Assembly (NCBI GenBank): GCA_016858145.1
Contig: JAEHOE010000038.1
Location: 620,001-684,000, forward strand
DNA length: 64,000 nucleotides
Reading direction: 5' to 3'
DNA from: Edaphochlamys debaryana
Taxonomy: Eukaryota; Chlorophyta; Chlorophyceae; Chlamydomonadales
The notes under the pieces were generated by a model. The model was not told where the DNA came from and did not search any database. It worked only from the letters and a program-made list of their open reading frames with translations. Below, one piece after another: positions 13,401-25,691 of the stretch. Numbering within the stretch: the first letter of the stretch is position 1; each line of letters begins with the position of its first letter. Made by a program: the position numbers and the translations under genes.

Positions 13401-14459
13401 TACTGGCTGGTGAAGAACAGCTGGGGCACCGGATGGGGCGACGCCGGGTTCGTACGGATGTCGTACTACGCCAACGTGGGGTTCATGAACGCCGTTGAGG
13501 ACAGCATCATCGCCCTCGCCTGGGCCCCCACCACCACCCCCTCCCCCTCCCCCTCTCCCTCCCCCTCTCCTTCTCCTTCTCCCTCGCCCACGCCCGCGCC
13601 TCCCCCCTCGCCCTCGCCCTCGCCGTCCCCCTCCGCTGTCCCTTCCGCGTCCCCCTCGCGGTCCCCGTCGCCCTCGCCCTCTCCGTCACCCGCCCCGGTC
13701 GGTGCGGTGTGCGGCGACGGCGTGTGTAACGGCGCTGAGGTGTGTGCCACGTGCATGGCGGACTGCGGCGTGCGTGACGCGGCCGGGCAGCTCACGTGCT
13801 GCGGCGACGGCGTGTGCGATGCGACGCGCGGCGAGGGCTGCAACACGTGCTCCCGTGACTGCGGCGCCTGCCGCACGTGCAACAAGAACGGCGTGTGCGA
13901 GTACGACATGGGCGAGCGGTGCGCCTCGGGTACGAGCGGCTGCTCGGACTGGTGAGTACGGCAGCCGGGCCAGCCGGGGGAGCCTCAACAAGGGCGTGCC
14001 GGGTATGGGGAGTGGCGGAAGAACGATTGGACAGTGCAGAGCGAGCGCAGCGTCAGTCTATTGCCGTCGTCATCACCGTCCACCCCCGTCTCATGGCGCC
14101 TCCCCTCCTCCCTCCCCGCCCATGCAACCCCCACCCCCTCCACCCTCCGCCTGCCCCACCCCAGCGGCTCCTGCTCGGGTGCCTACTGCGGCGATGGAGT
14201 CTGCTCCTCCAACAACAAGGGTTACGGCGAGAGCTGCGGCGCGTGCGCGCACGACTGCGGCGCCTGCAGCGACCCGCTCTTTTGCGGCGACGGCGTGTGC
14301 AGCGCCACACGTGGAGAGACCAGCGCCACGTGTTCCCGCGACTGCGGCGGCGGCAACCGCAAGAAGGCCGTGCGTGGCGTGGCTGAGCCGGCGGCGCCCG
14401 CCGCAGCGAAGGCCGCAGCAGCCGGCGGCAACGGGCGGAAGGGGCTCAGCCGGGCCTAG
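10491..14459 (+). CDS. Papain-family cysteine protease with Ser-Pro stalk and Cys-rich C-terminal repeats
   Basis: Eleven exons: 10491-10545, 10722-11053, 11239-11322, 11491-11586, 11838-12082, 12283-12435, 12675-12735, 12914-12999, 13135-13209, 13397-13951, 14165-14459. All phases agree, giving 678 aa. The first exon is a hydrophobic signal peptide ([16 protein letters not shown]), so the enzyme enters the secretory pathway. The C1 peptidase core follows: oxyanion Gln235 and nucleophile Cys241 in [10 protein letters not shown], His385 in YHEVTVVGY and Asn403 in KNSWGTGWG. The complete triad predicts activity. Usual CGSCWAF reads CGSCVSF here. No clear I29 propeptide is visible in the ~170 residues before the core. 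After the core comes a Ser-Pro-rich stalk (about residues 435-490), probably hydroxyproline-glycosylated as in cell-wall proteins. Four to five Cys modules with CGDGVC and CSRDCG signatures follow, then a basic tail. Substrate is unknown; an extracellular or vacuolar role is likely. Confidence 0.88.
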
Positions 14460-15568
14460 AGGGCTAGTGGCAGCATGCAGCAGGCCTCCGGACTCGGGCC
14501 GCCGCAAGGAGGAAGGCTGTGTGGAATGATTGGCTGGGCTGGGCCGGGCCAAGTGTATCTAGATATAGCTGAGTCATGAATTCATCATTCATCCGTACCG
14601 TAGAAGGATTGACCATGTCCGTCTCGCTTGTCAGCTTCATTCATGCCACGCCGGAAGGCCGTGGCGCTGGACCGTACTGTACTGCGTGCGTGTCTTACCC
14701 ATGACCAGTTCTGTACCGCACACTGCTCTGCAACGCTGTATGTGGTGGAGCACTGCAAAGGCAGGTGTCTATGGGCGCCAGATACATTCATGCGACGAAG
14801 TGACCTTATCCTGACCAGACATGGCAGCAGGTCGGTTCTGGGCTGGCTGGGGAATGCCACCGACCCCCTCCCAACAAAACTTGGCAAGTTGGCCAAGGGA
14901 GCCTGCGGGATCTCTTGCGTGAGTGCTTGCCGAAGTTCAGAGTGGTTGCAGCTCGCGCTAGGAGACTGGAGAGCGCATAGGCCAGAGCATCTCGCCGCAA
15001 CTGTTAACGTGCTTGCTTGGCAAGCTAGGAGGGCCTAGGGAGCCCAATCAAGAGGGCCTTCAGAGGCGGGTGCACGCACCCTCCGGTAATAACAACATGC
15101 TGTCCCACCAAGTCCCGCTCCCCCATCAGCTTAGTCAGACACGTGCCCTGTCAATGATATTGGTCCGGATGGTTCCACTGCCAGTGGCAGTGCCACCAAC
15201 CACCACATGGCGGTCCTCCCGCTCCGCCCAGCCAACAGGCGCTCTGTCCCCCTGGTCTGGTCTGACCATCCCCTCGCGCCCGCAACTCCGCACCTCTTGG
15301 TGCAAGCTTCCATCCTGACAATCTGACATCAATGCAACCTCTATCGCGTTAAGCCGTACTCGTTTCAAGCAATCCATGTGATCCCACAAGCATCTGCTTG
15401 GCCCGCTCCCCAAGCAGCTTTTCAAGACCCAAGCCGTACCCCGTGTCAAGAGACCCATGATCAAGGGTACCCTTGACTTCCTTGGTCCCCTTCGGAAGAT
15501 CCTACCACGCACCCCCTGATCCGAGCCCCTGATGACCCTCAACACGCTTGCCTTCCTTGCCACGCTCC
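14460..15568. other. Convergent intergenic region
   Basis: About 1.1 kb between the stop codons of the protease (plus) and the low-complexity gene (minus). It must hold both 3' UTRs. I saw no TGTAA on either strand and no recognisable gene. Confidence 0.4.
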
Positions 15569-18500
15569 TCATGCCAGCGCCTCCTCCTCCCCCGCCGCCG
15601 CCGCTTCACGGCCGTCACCGCTCGGCTCCTGGCTGGTCCTCCGCCGCCTCCGCGAGCCCCCCCTCCTCACGCCCTCGCCTCCTGCGCCACCCACCCCGCC
15701 CAGGCCTGCGCCGCTGCCGCTGCCGCTGCTGCGACGAGACAACCGCTGGTGCCTGAGCACCCCCAGGGCCGCATCCAGTGCCGACATCGACGGGCCCGCT
15801 CGGCCGGCACTGACGGAGCAGCCGGCACCGCCGCCGGGATCCGTTCGCCCGGGCCTGCCGTAACGCTCCGACACGGCCCTGGAAGCGCGCCCTGCGGCCG
15901 TGTAGTCGTGGCTCCCAGACGCCGAGGGCTGCACCTCCGCAGCGCGACGGTCTGCCGCAGCGAAGGAGCGTGTGCCTGAGGCCAAAAGGCGATTGCCTCG
16001 GTAGTACCTTCCGTCACCGAGCGCCGTTCCTCCGGCTCCGATTGCCGCCTCTGAGCCCGGTCTGCTGGTGCCGCCATCGTCGCCGTCCCCCGTTGCCGCC
16101 GCCGTGTTGAAGCGGCACGTGCGGCGCCCGTGCTGAGTGGGCCCAATCCCGGGAGGCGAGTCGCACGCGTTCGGCAGTCGCTGCCGTTGGGCGAGGTGCA
16201 GGTACTGGTGTTGGAAATGGGGCCGCAGCGCCGACGGCGGGCCAGAGCGCGGCGGCCCCAGGCTATTGCTGCGCTGGCTGAGGAACGACGAGCCCTGCCG
16301 CCCCGCCGCCCGGCCCTCGCCCGGCGGGCCGCCCGCTGCAGCCGCCGTGGCCTCAGCCTCCGCCGCGGCGGCTGCAGTGGCCGTCATGCCGCAGCCCGAG
16401 CGCTTCCGGGCGGTGAAGCCGTCGCCGCTGGACTCAACCACACAGCCGCTGCGGCGGCTCCGGGCGGCGTCGGCCCGCGCAATCTCCTCCGCCAGCTCCT
16501 GGTCCAGGAAGCAGGGAGCTGCGTCGTCTATGAGCAGACGGCCGCTGTCGGCGCCGGGGCCCCACTCAGCACCCGCCCCTCCGGCTGCCGGCGCGCCTTC
16601 ATCTACCGCGCCGGGAGGACCGCCGGCAAGCAACCCCAGCGCCGTCGCAAACGGCGCGGCCCGAATGTTTTGCGAGCGACGCAGCCGGACATGCAGCGGC
16701 GATGCGGGCGGCTGGGGCGGGGCGCAGCCCATGTCCCACGCCCCCACCTCCGCACCAGTGGCGAAGCACACCAATGCCTTTCGTGATGGGGTCGCCCCAG
16801 CGGTGACGTTGCTACCAGCTGACTGGCTCTCCCACAGTTGGCCAGCGGCGGGGGGCGCGTCGGCACTCTGCCTAGCGCGCGTCATGGAAGCCTCATCCAT
16901 GGTGGCAAGCACTACTGCCGGCGGGACGTTCGACTCCTGCCGGCGGGCGTCGTCGTCAGGCCACCTGACGCCGGCGGCTTTCGGGAGGTCGGCTGCTGAC
17001 TCGGCCCCGCTCCGGGATCGTGACGACTCCTGTGCCGCTGCGCCCCTGCCGCCAGCAGCAGAGCGGCTGCTGCCACTCGCCTCCCCGAACAGGTCGAGCG
17101 CCGAGGTGAAAGGCGACGCCCGGATTCGGACGGACCGGCCCGAGCGAACCGGATGCTGGCGATCCGCCTCTGATGCCGCCACCGCCGCCGCCGCCCCAGT
17201 GCCCCCGCCGTTGCTGGACCGGCGCCTCTCGCCCTCCACACCCGCGGCGTGCGTGACGGACGCCTCTGATGATGAGGGGGCCGCTGACTTTGACGCGCTT
17301 CGGAGCACGACGCGCAGCAGCCGCTCCTCATGTGGCATGGTCGCCGCCGCCAGCACTGCCGTACTGCCGTACGGCTGCCGTACGTGCCCTGGCGGCAGCG
17401 TACCAGGGCCGGAAAACGTTGGGGCTGCCATGGGGTTGGCGTACACCGTATAGCCCGCGGGCTCGGCGAGGGCACTGGTGTGTGCACTGCCTCCATCGCG
17501 TGCTGCTGCGGCCCGAGCGGTTTCGGCCCCGATGCCGCTGCGAGGCCGGGCGAGCGCGGGCCGGTCTTGTTGGCCAGCTGCCAGCAGCCGCTCTCGCACC
17601 TCGCCTGGACTGTACGTGGCGGAGCGGCGCGGGCCGCACCTCTGCCCCATGCTGACGACCTCCGCCGGGGGGCCAGCCTCACGCGGCTCACGGTCCGTGT
17701 CGCTGCTTAGCCCTGAAGATGACGAACCAGAACACGAGTCCCGGCCGGCTTGGAAAGGGGCCGCGTCGGTATCGAGCCCCAAGAGCTCCTTCAGCTCATC
17801 GTCGTCAGCGGAGACCCGCCGTTCGGGCTCCGCAGGCGCTAGCAGGTCCTCGTTGCCCACCCTCGAGCGCCGGTTGCGCTTGGCGCTTAGCGGGCCCAGC
17901 TGCAGTCGCCGGCGTGCGGGTGCCGCCGGCGCCTCCGCGGCGTCAGGAAGGCAGGCAGCAGCCGCGGACGCGTCGAGGCCAGCTGCAGGCACGACAGGAG
18001 TCTGGTCCGCAGCAAGGCCGTTTCGGTTCCCTCTGTCCTGCTGGCCAAAGTCTCCTTGCACCTGAGACAGCCGGGGCCCGGGGGCGGTGAGGGCGTCGGC
18101 CGCGGTCACGCGTGATGTAGAGCGCCGGAGCCTCGAGAGCGGTGACGGGGCTGACTGTGACACGGGCCCGTGGTGGCCGCCGCTGTCGTAGGACGGGGCC
18201 GAGAGGTGGATGTCGGGCACGGGGCGGAGGGACCTGTGGGACTGCGCTGGTGCCGGAGCAGCCGGGAGGCTCTGCACGGCTGCTAGTAGACTGCCGGGGC
18301 CTTGGGCTTGGGCTGCCGTGAGCGGGCTCACCGGTACCTGGGCACATAAAAAGGGATCGGGGCGTTTGTTAAGGCACGTTCAGGCAGGTCGGCAGTTCCT
18401 AACACGTGACAGGCCTTTATGTGCCCCACAACTGCCGCCTGCGTTAGGCCCCTGCTTGCCGGTCACCCCTGGGCCCTGGACCCCACCCGCCCCTGCTCCC

Positions 18501-19992
18501 CGCCTCTGCTCACCGAGCCGCTCCGCTGGGCGCACCCCGAGGGAGCCTGCGGCATCCCCAGCAGGGCCCGAGCGCCCCCGCCAAGCGGCAGCCAACCCCC
18601 TGAGCGGCTGCACGCATAGCCGAGGCCGGTGCCCGCGGGAGCCGCGCTGGGCGAGGCCGCCGCCGCTGCGGCGGCCGCTGGAGAGGCCCCTTGGCGGGTA
18701 GCGGGCGCTTCGGCCCTTCCGCCAGCCTCTAGCATGGCTTCAGCAGGAGCGCCGTTTCCTTGCCCTCCCTTCCGGCCGAACAAGGACCGAAATGCCGACG
18801 CGAACCGCTTCGAGACCGATACCGACGGCGGAGAGCCATTGGACCCAACACTGGCCCCAGCGGCAGCCGAGGTACCAGAGGAGGGCCCGCATGGGTGTGT
18901 CGGAAGCGTTGGCTGCTGCTGCTGCCCCTGCTGCAATTGTTGTGGTGACGGGCCTGGGCCTGCCGGCCGCCCCTCTGCTGGCTCCTGGCCCTTGCCGCTG
19001 TGCGCCCACGCCTCCGGCGCTGGCGGCGAGACCGGGCGGCCCCAGCCCGTGGCGTCGGAGCTCGCCTCCAGGGTGCTGTAGCTCCGCGTGCTCTCCACCT
19101 CGCCACTGCATGTGCGGCTGAGCGCACCGGCGGTTGACCCCGTCTGGCCGTCGCGGCAGCTGACCTCCACGGGCTGCGCATCCCCGCCTGTGGCGGCTGT
19201 GGCGACCAGCAATGATACAGGGGCCGTGCCCGCACTGCCAGGCGGCGGCCGTGCCTTTCTTATAGGTGGGCGTTGGCTTGGGTGGACCGCGCCGCCGTGG
19301 GAGGCGGGGTCCACAGCGGGAAGCAGCGCGGAGGCATGCGGCTGCGCCTTGTAGCTAGTCGCCTGCTGTGGGTGCGCCTGTTCGGGGGGACAGGTGGGAA
19401 GCAGGGCGAATGAAGCCTGTGAGTGATGGGGTTCCCCCGTGACGCACCACCCTTCAAGACATCGGCCGTCCGTGCAGCTTGTCAAGCTCTCTGCGAGATG
19501 CAAGAGCCCATGCTGCCTATAGCGAGGCGCTGCGCAGTTTGAGGAGGGTCCATGCGCAGAAACCCACATCGCGCGCACCCCCACACGCACCTGCTTTGCA
19601 GTGGGTTGCTGCAGGGCCGCCTCTGCTGCGTTGCCCCGGCGGTCGCCAGGGGGGCCGTGGCTACGCATCAATGACGCGAGGGCTGAGCGAAGGGTGCTGA
19701 TGGTGAACCGGCCCTGCACGCAGAAGGGGCGGAGGGCGGGGCCCAAGGGGAGGTAGGTTCGATCATTGTTGCAGTGGACTGGACCTTTGACCCAGCCATG
19801 CCTGCTGCCTTGCGCACTCGCACGACGCACCTTCATGCCGGAGAGCCGGGCCTCGTGAGTGGCACCCCCCTTCCCCATGTCGTCTGTCAATTCGCACTTC
19901 CATGCGTGGGCTAGCGGTTCGCCATAGTCCAGGCATTCGTCCTTTGGCAGCTTGTGGTGGGAGGGCGGGGGGATGCGAAAAGCGGGCAGCAC
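15569..19992 (-). CDS. Low-complexity protein of unknown function
   Basis: Two large open segments on the minus strand, 19992-18514 and 18337-15569, are joined by a phase-0 intron (donor GTGAGC, acceptor TTTATGTGCCCAG). The product would be about 1415 aa. The true start is uncertain: the first ~200 codons have weaker codon bias, and further introns may lie there (a GTGCGT donor occurs near 19830). An alternative start is the Met of MGKGGATHEARL. The protein is rich in Ala, Gly, Ser, Arg and Pro, with no recognisable domain, signal peptide or membrane segment. Two related motifs occur about 150 residues apart: IRASPFTSALDLF (near 17080-17140) and IRAAPFATALGLL (near 16620-16690). A looser one, SALDAALGVL, lies near the C-terminus. 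The region around 18775-18820 encodes another Phe-rich basic patch (RFASAFRSLFGRK). The motifs suggest a repeated short interaction element in a disordered scaffold. No function is assigned. Confidence 0.6.
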
Positions 19993-21360
19993 GAGGGGTA
20001 AGAACGGGTTTTGGGTGCGACACCGAGTACTACTCAGACATGATGCATCAAGCTGTTTATCTCAACGAAAGCAGAGTGCAAACTGGGGCCACATCGAGGC
20101 AGCGCCCCGAGGGCGAGCATGCAGCGGCGCATGTCTGCGGAACTTGGCGACCGTATTGGTTTTGCCCGACAATCCGATTGCGCACAACTAGTATGATATG
20201 GCTCCTCATCCCAGACGGGAGGGGCAGGGCGCATAATGCAGCGCGGCGCGGTCGTCGCAGTGTGAACTGGCACCACGAGCGACGACGGGCAAACGCATTT
20301 TGCCTGATCCGGCCCGAGCTAGCAGGTGGAATCCATGAGTGGCTTTGTGAGCTTTACATATCAATGCTCCTGTCAAGGAGAGCTCACCATGTCGCGAAAC
20401 TGGCAATTTTGCCCCGGTCAGCGCCAAAGTGCGTATCCAGAGCCAGTTGGTCGCAACATCATCAGTTGGGCGAGTACTTAGAAGGTCAGGGGCTTGGCAG
20501 GAACGATCGCCCGAGCGGGTAAGTACACGTTTTGTTGGCGCGGTGAGGGCAGCCAAGGAGGGGAGTGGTATTCGCAAGTCGCTAAGTGTAACAAGGCGTG
20601 CTGCGAGTGCAGCTAGTGCTTGCAACGCGACGGAAACCAGGCAGTTTGTGTGTACTGCGCCACGTCGTGACAGCTGTTCCTCACGAGTTCAGCGCGAGTT
20701 CAGCCCCCATCGCTGAACTCCTGCCGGCTAGCCAGGCGGTCAAACGCGTCTGTTTGACGACCAGCCTGGTCGCCACCCGAACTCGCACGATGACTCAGAC
20801 AGATCTCGTGTAGGGCGGTTTTCGGCAGGGGTTCCAGGCCTGGTGGACGGGGTCTCCATCCCAACCAGCCTCCGCTTTGCAAACGGGAGGTACATGCCTG
20901 CCCACCCCCTTCCTTCACTTCAACTGACACGCACACGCACGCACCTGGGACACCCCCCCCCCCGCCCCCCGCCCACCTCATTAGTCAGACCTTCTCACGA
21001 GGATCGGGACGGCGGGCCCGTATGCACTCCGTCAGCTCAGAGCAACCACATGCGGTGCCTGCACGGCTGCTCCATCCCATGGATTCCCCTGCAATTCATG
21101 GTGGGTGCAGGAAAGCGAGGATTAACAGTGCGCTCGTCCCACGTGGCCAATTGCCCGGCTTGCACGAGGGGCTACCGTGCGGCTCTTCTGCCCTGGCAAC
21201 TCTCGTCATTAGCCCCTCCCTCCCTCCCTCACCTGACGGAACAGGACCAAGCTTAGAGGGCCCAGGACGGCGGGTCCACCAGGGACACACCCGCACACAT
21301 GCCCATCCTCCCATACCAGCAGACATGCCAGGCATGGGCGAGGGACTATACACCTCACCT
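19993..21360. other. Intergenic region with a poly-C tract
   Basis: About 1.4 kb upstream of the minus-strand low-complexity gene and downstream of the broken BTB copy. No gene is recognised. A C-rich tract lies at about 20952-20973. Confidence 0.4.
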
Positions 21361-22766
21361 CCTTTCCGCTTGCGGACCGCATATGCCCTCAGCCGCTCCA
21401 CCAGATCCGTCAGGCCGCGAGCGTCCGCCCACGCCAGGTCGGACAGCACGCTGGCGGGCGTGGCGGCCGCCGCCAGCCGCTCCGTCAGCGCCGCCACCGC
21501 ACCGCCCATCAGCAGCCGCCCCGCCAGCGCCGCGGTGGGGCGCAGGCGCGCAGCAGCTCAGGCGGCACCGATAGCAGCGGAGATGAGGCTCCTGACAGCC
21601 CGAGCGAGGTGCCGTACATGTACGACAGCAGGTGCGCGCAGGCGGCGGGATCTTCGTTGGGCAGGGCCACCTCCGCCGCACCGCTTTCCTCGAAGCCTCC
21701 TCTGGGGGCCAGCAGCCGGGCGAAGCACTCCGAACCGGCCTCCAGGACGGAGTGCTGGACCGGGAAGGCCCGGCCCCCCACCCGCATCGTCACGGTGCCA
21801 GAGGGCACGGCCGCCCCGCCTCCATCACTGCCGCCGGCGTCCTCCCCCGCCGCCGGTGGCGCGAGCAGGCTCAGCAGGCGGTCCGTGGCAGCGGTGGGCA
21901 GCAAACTGGGTGGGGCAAAGCCTCCGCCGCTGATAAGCATCAGACTGCCTTCCGACGTCACCGCCCCCCGCTCTCCGCTGGGCAGGAGGGCCATCTGCCG
22001 GACGGCCCCCGACGGGAAGCAGCCCCGCAGCAGGGTGGTGACGGCGCCGCCAGCGTCCATGCAGCGGAGGTCGGGGCCGTCCGCGATCAGCAGGCGGCCG
22101 CCCGACACAGGCAGGAGGGCCCTTATGTCCTCGAAGCGGGCGGCCATCCCGCTGCCGTCGAGGCTGCCGTTCGCGCGCAAGTGCCCCGCCACCAGCTCCA
22201 ACCTGCCCTCGACGTCACCGTTGGTCCGCACACGACACAGGGCCTTGCGAATTGCCGCCCACAGCGTCCCGGTGTCGGCGGGGTTGTGTGCGAGGCCCCA
22301 CCAGAACCACCCGGGTGGCGCCTCCGTCCCTGGCAGCGTCGTCACGGCCCCGTTACGGGTGTCCACACTGTCCAGGCGCCGAATGCGGCCGTCGTCCGCC
22401 ACCCAAACGCCGCCGCAGCCGTCGGCGGCGAGGGCATGTATGCCCTTGCAGCGCGCCTCGGCGCCGGTCCCGTCGGTCGCGCCTGAGCCGCCTGCCGACC
22501 CCGCCACGGCGCTGACCCCGTTACTGGCGTCCAGTTTGCTGAGGACATGAGGCTTGGCGGCATAGAACACGGCCGAGCGGCGGCGTAGACGCCAGCCTCT
22601 GTCCCAGCTTGTAGCCCACCTCTCCGCCCACTCCAGCCTCCAGCTCGTGAATGCCCCCCTCCTCCGGGAAGACCAGCACCTGGTCGGGGCCGCCCCCAGG
22701 CCGGGGGCGGACCACCAGGGCGGTCAGCATCGCGCCAAGTGCGAGTCCGTGACTTGCGAAGGCCAT
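21361..22766 (-). pseudogene. Beta-propeller/BTB gene, copy A (frameshifted)
   Basis: Minus-strand member of the propeller/BTB family found six times in the window. The start at 22766 encodes a variant of the family N-terminus, followed by LVVRPRPGGGPDQVLVF. Near 22595 the frame changes: the stretch linking LGQRLAS to AVFYAAKP is shortened, so the propeller continues in another frame. The propeller part (GVWVADDGRIRRLD, GGRLLIADGPDLRCMD) and BTB part (VTMRVGGRAFPV, AHLLSYMYGTSLGL) are then open down to PPELLR. There, at about 21541-21552, eight extra bases resembling a local duplication of CTGCGC-type sequence shift the frame. The C-terminal helices (MGGAVAALTERLAAA) continue in the new frame as far as VRKRK; the usual ending is missing. 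Two frameshifts and a lost C-terminus make a functional product unlikely, though sequencing error at one site cannot be excluded. Confidence 0.75.
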
Positions 22767-23684
22767 TGCTGATTTGGCGTTGTGGGTCTGGCGAGCGCAG
22801 AGGAGAGAGGAGAGGAGCGCCGGGACGTGCTTCAAGCGGGCAGGAGGCTAGTGCGCGTTGATAGACGAGGGCTAAAAGCAAAGCGCATTGCAGCGCAGTG
22901 CACGATGGCACGCTTGGCTCTGGCCCCCAGTCACCTCACGGCCGCGTGCAGGAAGTGAGGGTGAGGTTGGTGGGGCAGGGTAAACCTGATGGGTTGTTCA
23001 CCATCAAGGGGGCTTGAAGGGGACAGGGGGGAAGCACAAGGGCGTGATGGGCGGGTGTTGTGTAGTGCGGGAGGATAAGGCAGCAGGATGCGGACAGTGT
23101 AGTGGTGGCCCTGGTGGGGGCCGAGGGCGGACAGGTCCTGGTCTGGGTTTTGCCCGGGGGACGGGGAGGAGGGGACAGGGGAGTCAAGCAGGGCAAGTAC
23201 GCGAGCTTCGGTTTCGAACACGAGCGCCCCCGACAAGTTCCGCAACATCAGTAGATGTGGGTCGGTAAAAGCGATAAAATGCAAGGGATCATGGCAGGGA
23301 GTCGGCCACGGAGGCCATGGCGAGGCCCACGCTGCCTCTTAGCGTTTCTGGCTATGTGCCGCGCGGCCGACGCAGCCAAGAATGCCGGCATAGTGGAAGT
23401 GGACGCTCTCATTCGCGCATGCGGTAACACGACGTTGGTGTTGATTGCTGTTGGGGGGGGGGGTGAAGCTTAGGACACTGATTGGAGCTGGGAACATGCG
23501 TGGGGAACAGGCGGGGAAAGCGCAGGGGCGTCGGTGGGTATGGCACGCGTGGCACGCGAGACTTCGCCCCTCGCAACATCCGAGAGCTCACCATTGCAGG
23601 TCGCAGTCGCTTAGAACAGCGCATTACAACATCGCCAAGTCCTCGTGACCTCCCTGACGCTCGCGCGAACCACAGCTGCGAAAG
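22767..23684. other. Divergent promoter region, BTB copy A / glutaredoxin
   Basis: About 920 bases between two divergent starts. No gene is seen. Its right half (about 23500-23630) is recognisably similar, in inverted orientation, to the sequence at about 44465-44560 next to the glutaredoxin pseudogene, including GGTATGGCACGCGTG. This shows both belong to one duplicated block. Confidence 0.5.
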
Positions 23685-25297
23685 ATGGCGCTCCGCCAGG
23701 CTCTCCCGCGCCAGGCTAGGCCTGCGCAGACACGCACTCTTGCTGCTCCAGCCCTGCGCCAGCCGGTGCGCTCTCGTCAGGCGGCCGTGCGCGTCAAGGC
23801 CGTCGCCGAGATGTCTCCGGACCTCAAGCAGTCCATCGACGAGCTCATCAACGCGAACAAAATTGTGGTAAGCTAGTCGGTGCTCGGGCGCTGGCGAGCA
23901 GATGTTTGCAAACAGCGCTAGCCTGCTTGCATGGCTTCCGCGATGCCGCGCTGAGTGGCGTCCTGCGCCCTCGCTCTGCCGCCGGCTCACATCAGGTGTT
24001 CATGAAGGGCACGAGGCAGTTCCCGCAGTGCGGATTCAGCAACACGGTGGTGCAGGTCGGTTGGGAGGGACGGGTGTATGCTTTCGTCAAAGAGTGGGGG
24101 TCTTTAGCAAGGGCAATGGACCGTCTGGGGGCTGAGTCGGCTTGTACCGCTATTGGGTAAGGGATGGGGGCCCGGGGACGTAGGCACCTGCGGCGGGGTC
24201 GGGCAAACCCTAGCCGGTTCCACATGTCTTGACCCGCATGACCCGCCTTTCCCCCGGTCAACACAGATCCTGAACGTCATGGAGGTGCCGTACGAGACGG
24301 TCAACATCCTCGCGGACGACAGGCTGCGAAGGTGCGCTGCTGCGAGGTTCAGCAAGATAGAAACAGCGGCGGGGCGGGGTCGCATGCGTACCCTGGTCAA
24401 ACCGCGTGGCGAGAGGGTCGTGCTGTTCTTTGCTTCGCGTCGAGGTCATCTGACTTCACTCTAGCGATCGGGCCGGACCTTAGGCATCAGTGATGGAATT
24501 GGGTTGTTCTCAGCGTGCCCGCCCGGCCTTTTCCGGCGTGTTTCGACCTCTTGCTCCCACCCTTCTTGCCATCTCCACCTCCACGTGTTTGGTCCCCACA
24601 CCGCAACTGCCGTCCGATGCCGTCGGCCCCAGATGCATCCTAGGCGAGGGGCAGGGGCCCGATAGAGTGGGCCTCTCACGCCACTACCTGCACGCTCCGC
24701 CCCCACCCCGCAGCGGCATGAAGGAGTACAGCCAGTGGCCCACCTTCCCGCAGGTGGGCGGGTGTACGGCAGGGGAAGATCTGCCGTACTCTGCTGAAGT
24801 ATCGCACTTCGGCAGTGGGGGTCTCAGCGGGGGGGTAGCAGCTGCTGCGACGCGCCAGGACGGGGCGTGGGGAATAGGCCCCGGGGTGTGCCCGCTAGGA
24901 GGGCAGAGGAGCAAGCGAAGGGGCCTGGGGCTACCCTCAACCCCAATTCCACCCTATCCAACTTGGGCCTACCCCAATCTCCTCTCCACCTCCACAGGTC
25001 TACATCAACGGGGAGTTCTTCGGCGGCTGCGACATCATGATCGGTGGGGCCGGGGGAAGGGAGACTGGGATGGGGTCGGGGGCCGCCGAGAGGGCGGGAA
25101 AGGCTGCAGAGGACACCGCCTCGATTCCCCGCCCTGTGGTTGCCCGCTTGTACTTTCATTAGATTGGGGTCAGTTCTTGGTCCGCTCATCCCACTCCGCC
25201 CTCAACAACCTCCCATTCATTCACCCCTCCCCATCCTGCAGAGACCTACCAGTCCGGCGAGCTGAAGGAGCAGCTGGAGATTGCCCTCAACTCGTGA
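23685..25297 (+). CDS. GRX3: Chloroplast-type monothiol (CGFS) glutaredoxin
   Basis: Six exons: 23685-23867, 23996-24055, 24267-24331, 24714-24753, 24998-25043, 25242-25297. Phases match, giving 149 aa. Residues 1-40 are rich in Arg, Ala, Gln and Pro with no acidic residue, like an algal chloroplast transit peptide. The glutaredoxin fold follows: helix SPDLKQSIDELI, then VFMKGTRQFPQCGFSNTVVQ with catalytic Cys73 in the CGFS motif. It continues with [37 protein letters not shown] (cis-Pro and glutathione-binding segment) and a C-terminal helix. CGFS glutaredoxins bind a [2Fe-2S] cluster with glutathione and act in iron-sulphur cluster transfer and deglutathionylation. The single-domain plastid form corresponds to plant GrxS14 and Chlamydomonas GRX3; the symbol is given by that resemblance. 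A decayed second copy lies at 43435-44404. Confidence 0.92.
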
Positions 25298-25686
25298 GGG
25301 GGAGGCCGGCAGCGGAGGGCCGCACAGGCGGGCAGGCCGCCCGGAGGAGTCGGGGCAGGCGGAGTGTTTCATTGCAGCGGACTGCGGTGGTCAGCTGCCG
25401 TAGGTGTGTACTGGAGGGGTGTTGAGCGCGGGGTCAGGATCATTCGCGGGGCCCCGTAAGCTCCGCTCGTGTCTCGTAAGCTCGTGGTTCGGGAGTGTGG
25501 GGAAAGGAGGCAGGCGGAAATAAAGAGTCGAGGCTGGGATTGAGGCGGGGGAAGGGCTGGGGGCGGCGGGGGCGGGGGCTGCTGGCAAGAAGGCGGCGGT
25601 GCCACGCCGCCACGCGCCGAGCCCGACCTCTCGCCTGTCTTCTTCGCGCGCAAAGAACGGAATAAACGAGAGGCATAAGCATCGCG

Positions 25687-25691
25687 TGTAA
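25687..25691 (+). terminator. TGTAA poly(A) signal of the glutaredoxin gene
   Basis: TGTAA about 390 bases after the glutaredoxin stop codon, giving a 3' UTR of ordinary length for this group. Confidence 0.65.

Noticed and set aside
16137..17453. 438-codon plus-strand frame opposite the minus-strand low-complexity gene
   Set aside because: The minus frame is longer and joins a second open segment through a good intron. The plus frame lacks splice partners. The choice is not fully certain because neither has a known domain.
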